NCBI GenBank assembly: GCA_024234995.1
Contig: JACKNF010000001.1
Location: 565,762 to 629,761, forward strand
Direction of reading: 5' to 3'
DNA: 64,000 nucleotides
Source of the DNA: Gammaproteobacteria bacterium
GTDB taxonomy: Bacteria; Pseudomonadota; Gammaproteobacteria; Competibacterales; Competibacteraceae
This document shows positions 17,609-26,586 of this stretch, one piece after another; the stretch's first letter is position 1, and each line of letters begins with the position of its first letter. Under the pieces are notes generated by a model. The model searched no databases and was not told the origin of the DNA. It worked only from the letters and a program-made list of their open reading frames with translations. Position numbers and translations under genes: made by a program.

Positions 17609-18001
17609 TTAGCGCTTAGAGTACTGTGTAGCGCGCCGCGCTTTACGCAGGCCAATCTTTTTACGCTCCACCTCACGGGCATCGCGAGTCACGAAACCGG
17701 CTTTACGCAGTGGCGGACGCAGGCTTTCATCATATTCCATCAATGCCCGGGTGATACCATGACGGATAGCACCGGCTTGGCCGGATATGCCGCCACCCTT
17801 TACCGTAACGTAAATATCGAACCGGTCTTTGAGATCGGTGACTTCCAGTGCTTGATTCACCACCATGCAGGAGGTTTGGCGTCCAAAGTACTCGTTCAAG
17901 GGGCGGCGGTTGACCGTAATATTCCCGCTGCCAGGCCGCAGAAAGACTCGCGCCGTTGCGGTCTTGCGCCGCCCAGTGCCATAGTGCTGATTCTCAATCA
18001 T
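17609..18001 (-). CDS. rpsI: 30S ribosomal protein S9
   Basis: A 130-residue S9, the same length as in E. coli. It has the N-terminal [15 protein letters not shown], the central [23 protein letters not shown] block, and the basic tail ending SKR that reaches the P-site tRNA. It follows rplM by 36 bases in the universal rplM-rpsI order. Confidence 0.99.
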   Translation of the reverse strand: MIENQHYGTGRRKTATARVFLRPGSGNITVNRRPLNEYFGRQTSCMVVNQALEVTDLKDRFDIYVTVKGGGISGQAGAIRHGITRALMEYDESLRPPLRKAGFVTRDAREVERKKIGLRKARRATQYSKR

Positions 18002-18037
18002 TCTGGTTTATTCCATTCCAATGGGTGCGCTTACTGA

Positions 18038-18466
18038 TTACAGTTCCAGCGGCATGGGTTGCTGCGCGGCGTGCTGATGCTCGGATCCCGCATAGACTTT
18101 CAGCTTGCGGAACATCGCCCGGCCCAGCGGATTCTTGGGCAACATGCCTTTTACGGCAATCTCAATGACGCGCTCTGGTGTCTGCTGCAACATTTTTTCC
18201 AGAGAGATGGATTTAAGATTGCCAACGTAACCGGTCACCCGATGATAAACCTTATCTTCGGTTTTGCGCCCGGTTGTCCAGATCTTTTCCGCATTAATCA
18301 CGATGATGTAGTCACCCGTATCGACATGCGGCGTATATTCAGGCTTGTGCTTGCCACGCAGGCGACGGGCTATTTCCGACGATAGCCGGCCCAGAACCTT
18401 GTCCGTGGCGTCGATCACGTACCAGTCGCGCTTGACCTCGGCCGGCTTGGCGCTAAAAGTTTTCAT
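18038..18466 (-). CDS. rplM: 50S ribosomal protein L13
   Basis: A 142-residue L13 with the typical N-terminus [27 protein letters not shown], then [31 protein letters not shown] and the [13 protein letters not shown] block. It is first in the rplM-rpsI operon. In E. coli L13 represses its own operon by binding the mRNA leader; the ~47-base leader here is short, and I cannot identify such a site. Confidence 0.99.
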   Translation of the reverse strand: MKTFSAKPAEVKRDWYVIDATDKVLGRLSSEIARRLRGKHKPEYTPHVDTGDYIIVINAEKIWTTGRKTEDKVYHRVTGYVGNLKSISLEKMLQQTPERVIEIAVKGMLPKNPLGRAMFRKLKVYAGSEHQHAAQQPMPLEL

Positions 18467-18512
18467 TTGTTAACGTGCTCCGAAAAGTCCATGTTCGCTT
18501 GGAAGGGGCGGA

Positions 18513-18541
18513 ATTCTACTCAAGCGGTGAAGGGTTGACAA
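18513..18541 (-). promoter_or_regulatory. sigma-70-type promoter of rplM-rpsI
   Basis: On the minus strand TTGTCA (18541-18536) and TAGAAT (18518-18513) are separated by exactly 17 bases, 47 bases before the rplM ATG. Position and spacing are near ideal. Confidence 0.65.
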
Positions 18542-18555
18542 GAGGCTATTCGTTG

Positions 18556-18864
18556 CTAGAGACGCAATCGCTCCACTACCCGGCCATGGACCAAGTGCTC
18601 GTCGATGATTTCATCGAGATCTGCATGGTCAATGTAGGTATACCAGATTGCTTCAGGATAGACCACGATAACCGGTCCTTCAGCACAACGGTCCAAGCAA
18701 CCGGCGCTGTTGATGCGTACCTTATAAGGAATAGCTGCCCCCTGTTCTTTAACCCGTTGCTTGACGTAATCGCGCGCCTCCTGGGCGCCGTATTGTTGAC
18801 AGCATTGTGAGCCATCCTCCCGCAGATTGGTGCAAAAAAACACATGATAGCGATAATAGGACAC
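18556..18864 (-). CDS. thioredoxin-like [2Fe-2S] ferredoxin
   Basis: A 102-residue protein of the thioredoxin-fold [2Fe-2S] family. Cysteines likely to hold the cluster are Cys11, Cys21 or Cys22, Cys56 and Cys60 ([19 protein letters not shown]). The 'GPVIVVYPE' strand is a family signature. It is a stand-alone electron carrier; the partner cannot be named. It is coded just upstream of rplM and diverges from coq7 with 26 bases between, so it may have been recruited as an electron donor, but that is only positional. Confidence 0.9.
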   Translation of the reverse strand: MSYYRYHVFFCTNLREDGSQCCQQYGAQEARDYVKQRVKEQGAAIPYKVRINSAGCLDRCAEGPVIVVYPEAIWYTYIDHADLDEIIDEHLVHGRVVERLRL

Positions 18865-18890
18865 GAATAACTCCTCCTGGATTCAAGTTC

Positions 18891-19541
18891 ATGACCATGA
18901 CGAACCGCCACTATACCCCTACCGATACCTTACTCATCAATTTTGATCAGGCGCTCCGCACCGTGTTTGGACAACCGAAGACCACCGGCCGTCCTAATCC
19001 CGCAGTTAATGTACCGTTCGCCGGATTGCAATCCTCGGAACAACGCCGGTCTGCGCGGCTGATGCGCGTCAATCATACCGGCGAAGTCTGCGCTCAGGCC
19101 TTATATCAAGGCCAATCGCTGACTGCCCAGCTGGATACCGTACGCGACCGTATGGATCAGGCCGCCATCGAGGAGAATGATCATCTCGCCTGGTGCGAAG
19201 CACGGCTGAAAGAGTTGGATAGCCATCCCAGCGTTCTGAATCCGCTGTTTTACGCGGGTGCTTTCGCGATCGGTGCTCTAGCCGGTAAAGCGGGAGATCG
19301 CTGGAGCCTCGGCTTTGTAGCAGAGACTGAAAATCAGGTGGTTGAGCATCTAAACTCCCATCTCAATCGCTTGCCTGATCACGACCAGCCCAGCCGGGCG
19401 ATTTTGGAACAAATGAAGGAAGACGAAGCCCGGCATGCCACTCATGCACTAGCAGCGGGTGGCGCCCGGTTGCCATTGCCTATCCGCGTACTCATGAAAG
19501 GCGTAGCCAAGGTCATGACCAGCACGACCTATTGGATATAA
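18891..19541 (+). CDS. coq7: Coq7-type 3-demethoxyubiquinol 3-hydroxylase (di-iron)
   Basis: A 216-residue di-iron monooxygenase for the C6 hydroxylation of ubiquinone synthesis; it replaces flavoprotein UbiF in many proteobacteria. Metal-binding segments are visible: [17 protein letters not shown] (Glu), EENDHLAWC (ExxH), ETENQVVEH (Glu) and [10 protein letters not shown] (ExxH). The frame is open from 18807, but that start lies inside the divergent ferredoxin gene. The ATG at 18891 or the one at 18897 (MTNRHYTP, matching other Coq7 N-termini) is preferred; neither has a clear ribosome site. It is convergent with the chagasin-like gene. Confidence 0.93.
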   Translation: MTMTNRHYTPTDTLLINFDQALRTVFGQPKTTGRPNPAVNVPFAGLQSSEQRRSARLMRVNHTGEVCAQALYQGQSLTAQLDTVRDRMDQAAIEENDHLAWCEARLKELDSHPSVLNPLFYAGAFAIGALAGKAGDRWSLGFVAETENQVVEHLNSHLNRLPDHDQPSRAILEQMKEDEARHATHALAAGGARLPLPIRVLMKGVAKVMTSTTYWI

Positions 19542-19570
19542 TCAAAACAGTCAGTGTAACCGCCGCACGT

Positions 19571-20056
19571 TCAGCTTTTCCTGGGCGCGGCCACCCGCAC
19601 CGTCACAGCAAAGCGTCCGGTGATTGATCCTTCGCCTCCCAAGACCCGCCAATACTTCAGCTTGAGCGCGGCTTCACCGGGTTGCCGGCCGGTGAAGGTA
19701 AAGGTACGCTGGCCGCGTGCGCCAATAAAGCCAGCTTCCAGCGGTGGGATATAGGCGGTGTCGTCCAGCGCCAGAATGCGGCGGTCATTCTCGTCAATGG
19801 CCCAACTGAATCCCGTCGTGGGATTTTCCCGCAGGCGGATTTCCAGCCGTTCACCGACGCCAAGTTCGGCGGTTCGGTTGTTGTCGTCGCCGGTCAGCAC
19901 CAGTACACCATTTTCCCGGCTGCCGGCTGGAGAGGTATTGGGTTGATCGCTTTGGGTGGCGCAACCGGTAAGAAAGGGCATGGTAATTAGTGTCAGCAGC
20001 GCTAATTCCAATATGAAACGGAAGGGCGATGATGGCAGCCTATAAATTGCAGACAT
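19571..20056 (-). CDS. chagasin-like (I42) cysteine-protease inhibitor lipoprotein
   Basis: A 161-residue predicted lipoprotein: basic N-terminus, hydrophobic stretch and lipobox LTGC at about 30-33. The mature part has the three chagasin inhibitory-loop regions: NPTTGFSW (consensus NPTTGY/F), a central Gly-rich loop before QRTFTFTG, and YWRVLGGEGS (in place of RPW). The family blocks papain-type proteases; in bacteria it may protect against host or competitor enzymes. It is 108 bases after folA on the same strand. The RPW loop is not canonical, so potency is uncertain. Confidence 0.82.
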   Translation of the reverse strand: MSAIYRLPSSPFRFILELALLTLITMPFLTGCATQSDQPNTSPAGSRENGVLVLTGDDNNRTAELGVGERLEIRLRENPTTGFSWAIDENDRRILALDDTAYIPPLEAGFIGARGQRTFTFTGRQPGEAALKLKYWRVLGGEGSITGRFAVTVRVAAPRKS

Positions 20057-20164
20057 AGGATATTTACCGGATAAGTGAAGGTTAGTGACGGCTGATGATA
20101 CGCGATGTCTGGCTTTTCAGGCGATCAGGCCGTCAAGCTGGAGTCTGATGGCCGGGCAACCGGT

Positions 20165-20668
20165 TTACGGGGAGGTAGAAACTCGTTCCCACCGTTGAAA
20201 CCGGTACGGCCATGCATGATCTGCATCAGCCGGATGCGCTTCTTCCCAAGCCAGCCGCCAATCCCGTTGATCCCATTCCGGGAACCAGGTATCACCGGAA
20301 ATCTCAGCCTCAATGACGGTCAGGTACAATCGCGCAGCCAGCGGCAGCGCCTGCGCATACAGCGATCCCCCGCCAATTACCATGATTTCGGGAACCGCAC
20401 CGGCCAGTTCCAGCGCATTGTCCAACGAATGCACCACTACGCCACCCGGTGCATGGCAGGCAGAATCACGGCTGAGCACGATCATGCGCCGGCCTGGCAG
20501 GGGCCGGCCAATGGACTCCCAGGTTCGCCGGCCCATTAACAAGGGCTTCCCCATTGTCGTCTGCTTGAAAAAGCGCAAATCAGCGGGTAACCGCCAGGGG
20601 AGGCGGTTATTACAGCCAATTACCCGGTTATGGGACAAGGCGGCGATAAGGGCAAGTGTTGGTGTCAT
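20165..20668 (-). CDS. folA: dihydrofolate reductase
   Basis: A 167-residue type I DHFR that reduces dihydrofolate with NADPH. Family landmarks are LIAALSHNRVIGCNNRLPWRLPADLRFF, MGRRTWESIGRPLPGR, and the VIGGGSLYAQALPLA nucleotide site. The start overlaps the apaH stop by four bases, so the two are translationally coupled at the end of aspS-nudB-apaH-folA. Confidence 0.96.
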   Translation of the reverse strand: MTPTLALIAALSHNRVIGCNNRLPWRLPADLRFFKQTTMGKPLLMGRRTWESIGRPLPGRRMIVLSRDSACHAPGGVVVHSLDNALELAGAVPEIMVIGGGSLYAQALPLAARLYLTVIEAEISGDTWFPEWDQRDWRLAWEEAHPADADHAWPYRFQRWERVSTSP

Positions 20669-21474
20669 GCAGGTACACTGAAGGCCGGCGCCCCTGATTC
20701 GTCCAAACGGATCGCCGTCAGCCGGTTACCCCAGACACAACCGCTGTCGAGGGCGTAAATTCCTGGCGCGCGGTAGTAACCGAGCGAGGCCCAGTGACCG
20801 AAGACAATATTAAGACCGGCGTTGCGCCGGCCCGGCGCGGCAAACCAGGGCATCAGACTGTTGCCTGCGCTGCCTGGCGGTCCCTTCTCGGCAAAGGACA
20901 ATACGCCGTCCGCCGTGCAAAAGCGTATTCGCGTGAGGGCATTGACAATGAGGCGTAACCGGTCATAACCGGCGAGATCACTTTGCCAGCGGCGCGGTTC
21001 GCCGCCGAACATCCGTGCCATGAATTTTTCTGACTCTGGTCCGCGCAGAATGGCTTCCACTTCTGCCGCACAGCGTTGCGCCAATGCCAAATCCCATTGG
21101 GGCGGCAAGCCTGCATGAACCAGGGTAAAGCCAAGCTCGGCATCGTGATGCAGCAAAGGACGCTGGCGCAGCCAGTCCAGCAATTCATTCCGGTCGGGCG
21201 CTTCAAGAATCGTGTGAAAAGTATCCTTACGCTTGGGTTTCACGTGGTTGGCGGCAACTGCCAGCAGGGTCAGGTCATGATTGCCTAACACCACCGTCAC
21301 CTGTTTGTCCAGGTCGCGAATCAACCGTAATACTTCTACCGAATGCGGTCCTCGATTCACCAAATCGCCAACCAGCCACAGCCGGTCAGCGGCGGGATCA
21401 AACCTCAGCAGATCCAGGAGGCGTTGCAGCGGCTCGTAGCAGCCCTGAATGTCGCCAATCGCGTAAACAGCCAT
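20665..21474 (-). CDS. apaH: symmetrical bis(5'-nucleosyl)-tetraphosphatase
   Basis: A 269-residue metallophosphatase that splits Ap4A into two ADP and also decaps Np4-RNA. The calcineurin-like motifs are in order: GDIQGCYEPL near the N-terminus, GDLVNRGPHS, GNHD, a later VHAGLPPQW, and FGHWASLGY. It has four bases to nudB upstream and overlaps folA downstream. Confidence 0.97.
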   Translation of the reverse strand: MAVYAIGDIQGCYEPLQRLLDLLRFDPAADRLWLVGDLVNRGPHSVEVLRLIRDLDKQVTVVLGNHDLTLLAVAANHVKPKRKDTFHTILEAPDRNELLDWLRQRPLLHHDAELGFTLVHAGLPPQWDLALAQRCAAEVEAILRGPESEKFMARMFGGEPRRWQSDLAGYDRLRLIVNALTRIRFCTADGVLSFAEKGPPGSAGNSLMPWFAAPGRRNAGLNIVFGHWASLGYYRAPGIYALDSGCVWGNRLTAIRLDESGAPAFSVPA

Positions 21475-21478
21475 GCGG

Positions 21479-21931
21479 TTACCTTTTCAGGGGAGGCAGC
21501 GCCAGAATGGCGTCCCGGTTGCTCCGGGAGGTCACCTTGTCAGCAGCCACTGTTCGTGACAACCACGTGTATTCGCTATGTTCAACGGGATTGAGAACGA
21601 TGGGGCGGCGTTCTGGCAGGCAAACCCGGAATACATACTCAATATTCTCTTTTGTATCAGGTGTATAGCGATGCCGCCAAGGTGGCAGGATTGGGAAACG
21701 GTTGGTGACGTTGCAGGCCATGATTTCCAGCCCTTCGTTCAAACCGGTCTCCTCACATAACTCCCGCCGTGCAGTATCCAGCGGATCGGTTTCATCCCAG
21801 CGCAGACTACCCGTTACCGATTGCCAGAAATCCGGTGGCTGGCAGCGGCGCAAGATCAGCACTTCGTCTATTAGGGTGTACATCACTACCAGCACTGACT
21901 CCGGGCGCTTGTAATATGGTTTGTTTTTCAA
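21479..21931 (-). CDS. nudB: dihydroneopterin triphosphate diphosphatase (Nudix)
   Basis: A 150-residue Nudix hydrolase, the same length as E. coli NudB, for the pyrophosphate-removing step of folate synthesis. The Nudix box [24 protein letters not shown]... fits GX5EX7REUXEEXGU. The N-terminal [11 protein letters not shown] and the tail segment [10 protein letters not shown] match NudB. The start overlaps aspS by four bases, and folA lies two genes on, grouping two folate steps. The longest run shown here is shortened; key residues are the RE and EE pairs. Confidence 0.94.
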   Translation of the reverse strand: MKNKPYYKRPESVLVVMYTLIDEVLILRRCQPPDFWQSVTGSLRWDETDPLDTARRELCEETGLNEGLEIMACNVTNRFPILPPWRHRYTPDTKENIEYVFRVCLPERRPIVLNPVEHSEYTWLSRTVAADKVTSRSNRDAILALPPLKR

Positions 21932-23697
21932 GGGGTGCGGCGCAGGCGAATATTGAGATCACGCAGCTGCGCTTCGGTAACCGGCGCGGGTGCTTGGGTC
22001 AGCAGGCAAGCGGCGCTTTGGGTCTTGGGAAAGGCCATGACGTCGCGGATGGAACTAGCGCCGGCCATCAGCATCGCCAGCCGATCGAGGCCAAAGGCAA
22101 TACCGCCATGCGGCGGGCAACCGAATTTCAGGGCATCCAGCAGGAAACCGAATTTGGTGCGGGCTTCTTCGGCACTGATACCGAGCAGTTCGAACACTTT
22201 ACTCTGCATCTCTTGGCGATGAATACGTACTGAGCCACCGCCGATTTCACTGCCGTTCAACACCATGTCATAGGCTCGCGACAGACAGCGTTCCGGATTG
22301 GCTTGCATTTCGGCAGGATCATCGGTGCGCGGCGCAGTGAAGGGATGATGTAAGGCATTCCAGCGCTGGTCGTGTTCATCCCACTCAAACATCGGGAAGT
22401 TGACGACCCATAGCGGCGCCCACTCACCCTTGACCAAGTTCAGATCGTGCCCGATTTTCAGGCGCAAAGCACCCAAGGCATCGTTGACCACCTTGGTGGA
22501 ATCTGCGCCGAAGAAGATTAGGTCGCCATTCTCAGCGCCAGTGCGGGTGAGAATCTTGGCCAGAATTTCATCCGGTAGAAATTTGACGATGGGGGCTTGC
22601 AAGCCTTCACGCCCGGTGGTGACATCATTCACCTTGATGTAGGCCAGTCCTTTAGCTCCATAGCGCCCGACAAATTCGGTGTAAAGATCGATCTCGCGGC
22701 GGGTAAGCTTGCTACCCTCCGGGATGCGCAATGCCGCGACCCGGCCCTTCGGGTCATTGGCGGGACCCGCGAAAACCTTGAACTCTACGCCGGCCATGAG
22801 ATCGGACAGTTCGGTCAACTCCAGCGGGATACGCAAATCGGGCTTGTCCGAACCGTAACGCTGCATCGCTGTTTCGTAAGGCATCCGCGGGAAGGGGTTA
22901 GGTAAGTCGACGTCCATGACATCTTTGAACAACTGGCGGATCATCTCTTCCATCAACTCAGTGATCGCTGACTCGTCCATGAATGAGGTTTCAATATCGA
23001 GCTGGGTAAATTCCGGTTGGCGGTCGGCGCGCAAATCTTCATCGCGGAAACAACGCACTACCTGATAGTAGCGATCCATACCCGCCATCATCAGCAATTG
23101 CTTGAACAACTGCGGCGACTGCGGCAGCGCGAAAAAACTGCCAGGATGGGTGCGGCTGGGTACCAGATAATCGCGAGCGCCTTCCGGAGTGGCCTTGGTC
23201 AGCATCGGGGTTTCGATATCCATGAATCCCTGTTGATCCAGGAACCGGCGCAGGGCACTAATGACGCGAGTGCGCAGCCGCAACCGGTCTTGCATCACCG
23301 GGCGGCGCAGATCAAGATAGCGGTAACGCAATCGCACCTCCTCGGAGGTGTCATCATCATCTAACTGGAACGGCAGCGGTTCGGACCGGTTAAGAATTTC
23401 CAGCTCGCGGGTTAGCACTTCCACTGCGCCAGTCGCCAGATTAGGATTTTCCGTGCCCTCAGGGCGGCGGCGCACCCGTCCAGTCACACGCAATACATAT
23501 TCATTGCGGACCCGCTCGGCGCTGGTGAAAGCATTCGGCGTGTCGGGGTCGATCACGACTTGCACCAGTCCGTCGCGGTCGCGCAGGTCGATGAAGATCA
23601 CCCCGCCATGATCACGGCGGCGGTGCGCCCAACCGCAGAGAGTAACATCTTGGTCTAGCAGAGTTTCGGTGACTTGGCCGCAATAGTGGCTGCGCAT
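21928..23697 (-). CDS. aspS: aspartyl-tRNA synthetase
   Basis: A 589-residue class II synthetase, bacterial length (E. coli 590). An N-terminal OB-fold anticodon domain ([20 protein letters not shown]) occupies residues 1-~110. Motif 2 is [16 protein letters not shown]. The bacterial GAD insertion domain follows, and motif 3 is GIAFGLDRL near the end. First gene of the aspS-nudB-apaH-folA operon. Upstream 23698-23901 is occupied mainly by the fmdB terminator. Confidence 0.98.
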   Translation of the reverse strand: MRSHYCGQVTETLLDQDVTLCGWAHRRRDHGGVIFIDLRDRDGLVQVVIDPDTPNAFTSAERVRNEYVLRVTGRVRRRPEGTENPNLATGAVEVLTRELEILNRSEPLPFQLDDDDTSEEVRLRYRYLDLRRPVMQDRLRLRTRVISALRRFLDQQGFMDIETPMLTKATPEGARDYLVPSRTHPGSFFALPQSPQLFKQLLMMAGMDRYYQVVRCFRDEDLRADRQPEFTQLDIETSFMDESAITELMEEMIRQLFKDVMDVDLPNPFPRMPYETAMQRYGSDKPDLRIPLELTELSDLMAGVEFKVFAGPANDPKGRVAALRIPEGSKLTRREIDLYTEFVGRYGAKGLAYIKVNDVTTGREGLQAPIVKFLPDEILAKILTRTGAENGDLIFFGADSTKVVNDALGALRLKIGHDLNLVKGEWAPLWVVNFPMFEWDEHDQRWNALHHPFTAPRTDDPAEMQANPERCLSRAYDMVLNGSEIGGGSVRIHRQEMQSKVFELLGISAEEARTKFGFLLDALKFGCPPHGGIAFGLDRLAMLMAGASSIRDVMAFPKTQSAACLLTQAPAPVTEAQLRDLNIRLRRTP

Positions 23698-23814
23698 GGC
23701 GTCTGGGTTCCGTTATGCAGGATAAGGCTGGAGAAACTGGAGCGTCGGCGAGCGGGATGGCCGACGAAAACGGAAATAGTACAAATCCAGAACCCTAGCC
23801 GCAACCGCAGCAGA

Positions 23815-23839
23815 AAACAAACGGCGCTTTTCGCGCCGT
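23815..23839 (-). terminator. hairpin after the FmdB-family gene
   Basis: ACGGCGC / GCGCCGT with a five-base loop; on the minus strand it is followed by TTTGTTTTC. It lies 63 bases after the fmdB stop. Confidence 0.65.
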
Positions 23840-23901
23840 GACTAAGGCTAAAAAGAGGGCTATCGCTGGCAAGCAGATTATTAACGCAGGGGAATGGGGT
23901 A

Positions 23902-24195
23902 TTAGGTTGCTGCTGGTGCAGGACAAGCCCCGCAGCCGCCCGCTCCATCGCAGGCAGCCGCCGATGTGCTTTCTTTGGGCGACGCATCGTCCTTGGCGAC
24001 ATTTTTCTGGCTGCCTTTCTTGAAGTCAGTCTCATACCAGCCACTTCCCTTCAGGCGGAAGGCAGCTGCTGAAATCAGCTTTTTCAATTGCGGCTGACCA
24101 CAGGCAGGACAATCGCTTAATTCGGGGTCACTCATCTTCTGCATCACTTCCATATCGTGGTTGCAGGACTGGCAACGATATTCGTAGATTGGCAT
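23902..24195 (-). CDS. FmdB-family zinc-ribbon regulatory protein
   Basis: A 97-residue protein starting MPIYEYRCQSCNHDMEVMQKMSD, the FmdB/CxxC_CxxC_SSSS signature. Two CxxC knuckles (CQSC, CPAC) build a zinc ribbon, followed by KKLISAAAFRLKGSGWYETDF. The tail is Ala/Cys-rich with further CDG-GGCGAC cysteines. The family is named after a putative regulator of amide operons, but no function is proven here. It is commonly found just before aspS, as here. Confidence 0.92.
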   Translation of the reverse strand: MPIYEYRCQSCNHDMEVMQKMSDPELSDCPACGQPQLKKLISAAAFRLKGSGWYETDFKKGSQKNVAKDDASPKESTSAAACDGAGGCGACPAPAAT

Positions 24196-24307
24196 GGCGC
24201 ACCTCGCAAGCTGACAAAGCGGTTAGGAATCTTAACGCTATGTTATGGAGATCACTTTGATGGATTTCAAGGTCTTCACCCAGAACCGAGCGGATTACCG
24301 CTACACT

Positions 24308-25699
24308 ATGCACATGTTCCCCATGCTCCGTCTATTCTTATCCAGCATCCTGCTGATTCTGTGGCTGACTGGCTGTGATTCCGCTATTGACCGGCCTGTC
24401 GTGGTTGAATTTTGGGCGATGGGTCAGGAAGGTGAACAAGTCAAAGCGTTGTTGCCAGAGTTTGAACGCCGCTATCCGGACATTCGTGTGCAGGTACAGC
24501 AAATCCCCTGGAGCGCGGCACACGAAAAATTATTGACCGCCTATGCGGGCGACGCCATGCCGGACCTGTTCCAGCTCGGTAATACCTGGATTCCCGAGTT
24601 TGTGGCTCTGCGCGCTATTGAACCGCTCGATGAACGTTTGAAAACCTGGCCATCCGCTGCTGTTAGCGACTACTTCACCGGTATTCTCGCCACCAATCAA
24701 TTGGGCAATCAGACGTGGGCCTTGCCCTGGTATGTCGATACCCGGCTGTTCTTCTATCGCACTGATTTGTTAGCGGCAGCCGGTTTTTCCGGGCCGCCAG
24801 CGACGTGGGACGGCTGGTTGCAAATCATGTCCCGGATCAAGACCCTGGATGGTGCTCAGCGTTACGCCATTTTGCTGCCGGTCAATGAATGGCAGCTACC
24901 GGTCATTCTCGCCTTGCAACGTGGTGCGGTGTTGCTACGCGACCGGAATCAATATGGTAATTTTCAGCATCCTCATTTCCGCGAAGCCTTTCTCTTTTAT
25001 CTCAGCCTGTTTAAAGAGGGGCTGGCGCCACCGGTGAGCAATAGCCAGATGATCAATCTTTATCAGGAGTTCGCCAATGGTACTTTCGCAGTTTATGTCA
25101 GCGGTCCGTGGAATATCGGCGAGTTCGAGCGGCGGTTGCCGGCAGCAGTGAAGGGAAAATGGATGACAGCGGCGTTGCCAGGGCGGGTCGTGCCATCTAC
25201 CCGCTCCAGCCTTCCCTCGCAAGGGAGAAGGGATTCTGCGAATCCAGTTCCGCCATCTCTTGGAGGAGGGGATTGGGGGACAGGGGATGACGATTTAGCG
25301 GCGGGTGTATCGTTGGCTGGCGGTGCCAGTTTAGCGATCAGCCGGACTTCGCCACGCCAGGATGCAGCGTGGAAGCTGCTGGAGTATCTCGCGCAACCGG
25401 AACAGCAGGCGCAGTTTTATCGGCTGACCGGTGATCTGCCAGCCCGTCAAGCAGCTTGGAATGATTCAGCGCTGACCAGTAATCGTTACACCGAGGCATT
25501 CCGCCAGCAGTTGCAGCATGTTCAGGCTACGCCACCGATTCCGGAGTGGGAGCGCATCGCGAACCGTATCGCTTATTACACCGAACTGGCGGTTCGCCAG
25601 GAAATGCAGGCCGATGAGGCGCTGGTAGCGCTTGACCGGGATGTGGACCGGATTCTGGAGAAACGCCGGTGGTTGCTGGAACAGGGTTTGGCGCCATGA
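24308..25699 (+). CDS. sugar-type ABC transporter substrate-binding lipoprotein
   Basis: A 463-residue family 1 binding protein (MalE/UgpB-like). It has a signal sequence with lipobox LTGC, then VVEFWAMGQEGEQVKALLPEFERRYPDI, the AMPDLFQLGNTWIPEF segment, FANGTFAVYVSGPWNIGEF, and a C-terminal LAGGASLAIS-type wall. The frame is open from 24245; I chose the ATG at 24308, and 24314 or 24323 are also possible. About 35 residues (from VVPSTRSS to GDDDLAAG) interrupt the usual 'ALPG...GVSLAGG' loop and are coded by a repeat element inserted in frame at 25201-25290. Its stop overlaps the first permease gene (ATGA). Confidence 0.9.
   Translation: MHMFPMLRLFLSSILLILWLTGCDSAIDRPVVVEFWAMGQEGEQVKALLPEFERRYPDIRVQVQQIPWSAAHEKLLTAYAGDAMPDLFQLGNTWIPEFVALRAIEPLDERLKTWPSAAVSDYFTGILATNQLGNQTWALPWYVDTRLFFYRTDLLAAAGFSGPPATWDGWLQIMSRIKTLDGAQRYAILLPVNEWQLPVILALQRGAVLLRDRNQYGNFQHPHFREAFLFYLSLFKEGLAPPVSNSQMINLYQEFANGTFAVYVSGPWNIGEFERRLPAAVKGKWMTAALPGRVVPSTRSSLPSQGRRDSANPVPPSLGGGDWGTGDDDLAAGVSLAGGASLAISRTSPRQDAAWKLLEYLAQPEQQAQFYRLTGDLPARQAAWNDSALTSNRYTEAFRQQLQHVQATPPIPEWERIANRIAYYTELAVRQEMQADEALVALDRDVDRILEKRRWLLEQGLAP
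25201..25290. repeat. CTTCCCTCGC/AAGGGAGAAG repeat element inside the binding-protein gene
   Basis: A stretch of intergenic type (pyrimidine arm, AAGGGAGAAGGG arm, then ggaggaggggattgggggac) sits within coding sequence, with no frame break. Related palindromes occur at 11233 and 63005. It encodes low-complexity Ser/Pro/Gly residues foreign to the family. Confidence 0.65.
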
Positions 25700-26586
25700 C
25701 CTGCCGCCTGCATTCGCAGACGCTAAGCGCTTGGGCTTTTCTCGTCCCGGCATTACTGCTGATGGCCGTCTTTTTCTTTCTGCCGATTCTGGCGGCGTTC
25801 CTGTTGAGCTTTACCGACTTTGACATTTACGCGCTGGGCGATCTTGACCGCTTGCGTTTTGTCGGTTTGAGTAACTACCTGCAACTTCTGCAAAGTCCGC
25901 TGTTCTGGACGGCGCTCGGTAATACCTTTTATTTTGTGATCGTCGGCGGGCCCTTGTCAGTGGTGATTTCACTGGGCGCGGCACTGCTGGTGAATGCTCC
26001 GTTGACCCGCTTTCCCGGGTTCTTCCGCACTGCATTTTTTTTGCCGGTGGTCACCACGCTGGTGGCGGTAGCGGTTGTCTGGCGCTATCTCTACCATCCC
26101 CGCTATGGATTGCTGAACTATGGCCTCAGCCTGATTGGCGTCGACCCCATTGACTGGTTGGGTGACCCGGACTGGGCGATGCCCGCAATTATTCTGATGG
26201 CGGTATGGAAGAACTTCGGTTTCAACATGATCATCTTCATTGCCGGTTTGCAGAATATCCCGATGCAGCTCTACGAGGCGGCGCGCATTGATGGTGCGGG
26301 TGCTTGGCGGCAATTCCGTTACATTACTTTGCCGCTGTTGGGGCCGACGTTCCTGTTTGTGGCGTTGATGACCATGATTGGCTACTTTCAAGTCTTCGCT
26401 GAACCCTATGTGATGACCCAGGGCGGCCCGGCCAATCGCACGCTGAGTATTGTACTGCTGATGTACGAAGAGGGCTTTCGCTGGTGGAATATGGGCTATG
26501 CCTCGGCAGCGGCATTTGTGTTGTTCGTGCTGATTTTGGCTGGAACGATGCTGCAATTGAAACTGCGGCGCAGGGAGCCATCATGA
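25696..26586 (+). CDS. ABC sugar permease, MalF/UgpA type
   Basis: A 296-residue inner-membrane permease with six predicted segments. The first is LSAWAFLVPALLLMAVFFFLP. The EAA loop, which contacts the ATPase, is YEAARIDGAGAWRQFRYITLP. I use the ATG at 25696, which overlaps the stop of the binding-protein gene; the longer frame from 25669 lies inside that gene. The next gene also overlaps in the ATGA manner, so all three are coupled. Substrate not determinable. Confidence 0.94.
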   Translation: MTCRLHSQTLSAWAFLVPALLLMAVFFFLPILAAFLLSFTDFDIYALGDLDRLRFVGLSNYLQLLQSPLFWTALGNTFYFVIVGGPLSVVISLGAALLVNAPLTRFPGFFRTAFFLPVVTTLVAVAVVWRYLYHPRYGLLNYGLSLIGVDPIDWLGDPDWAMPAIILMAVWKNFGFNMIIFIAGLQNIPMQLYEAARIDGAGAWRQFRYITLPLLGPTFLFVALMTMIGYFQVFAEPYVMTQGGPANRTLSIVLLMYEEGFRWWNMGYASAAAFVLFVLILAGTMLQLKLRRREPS

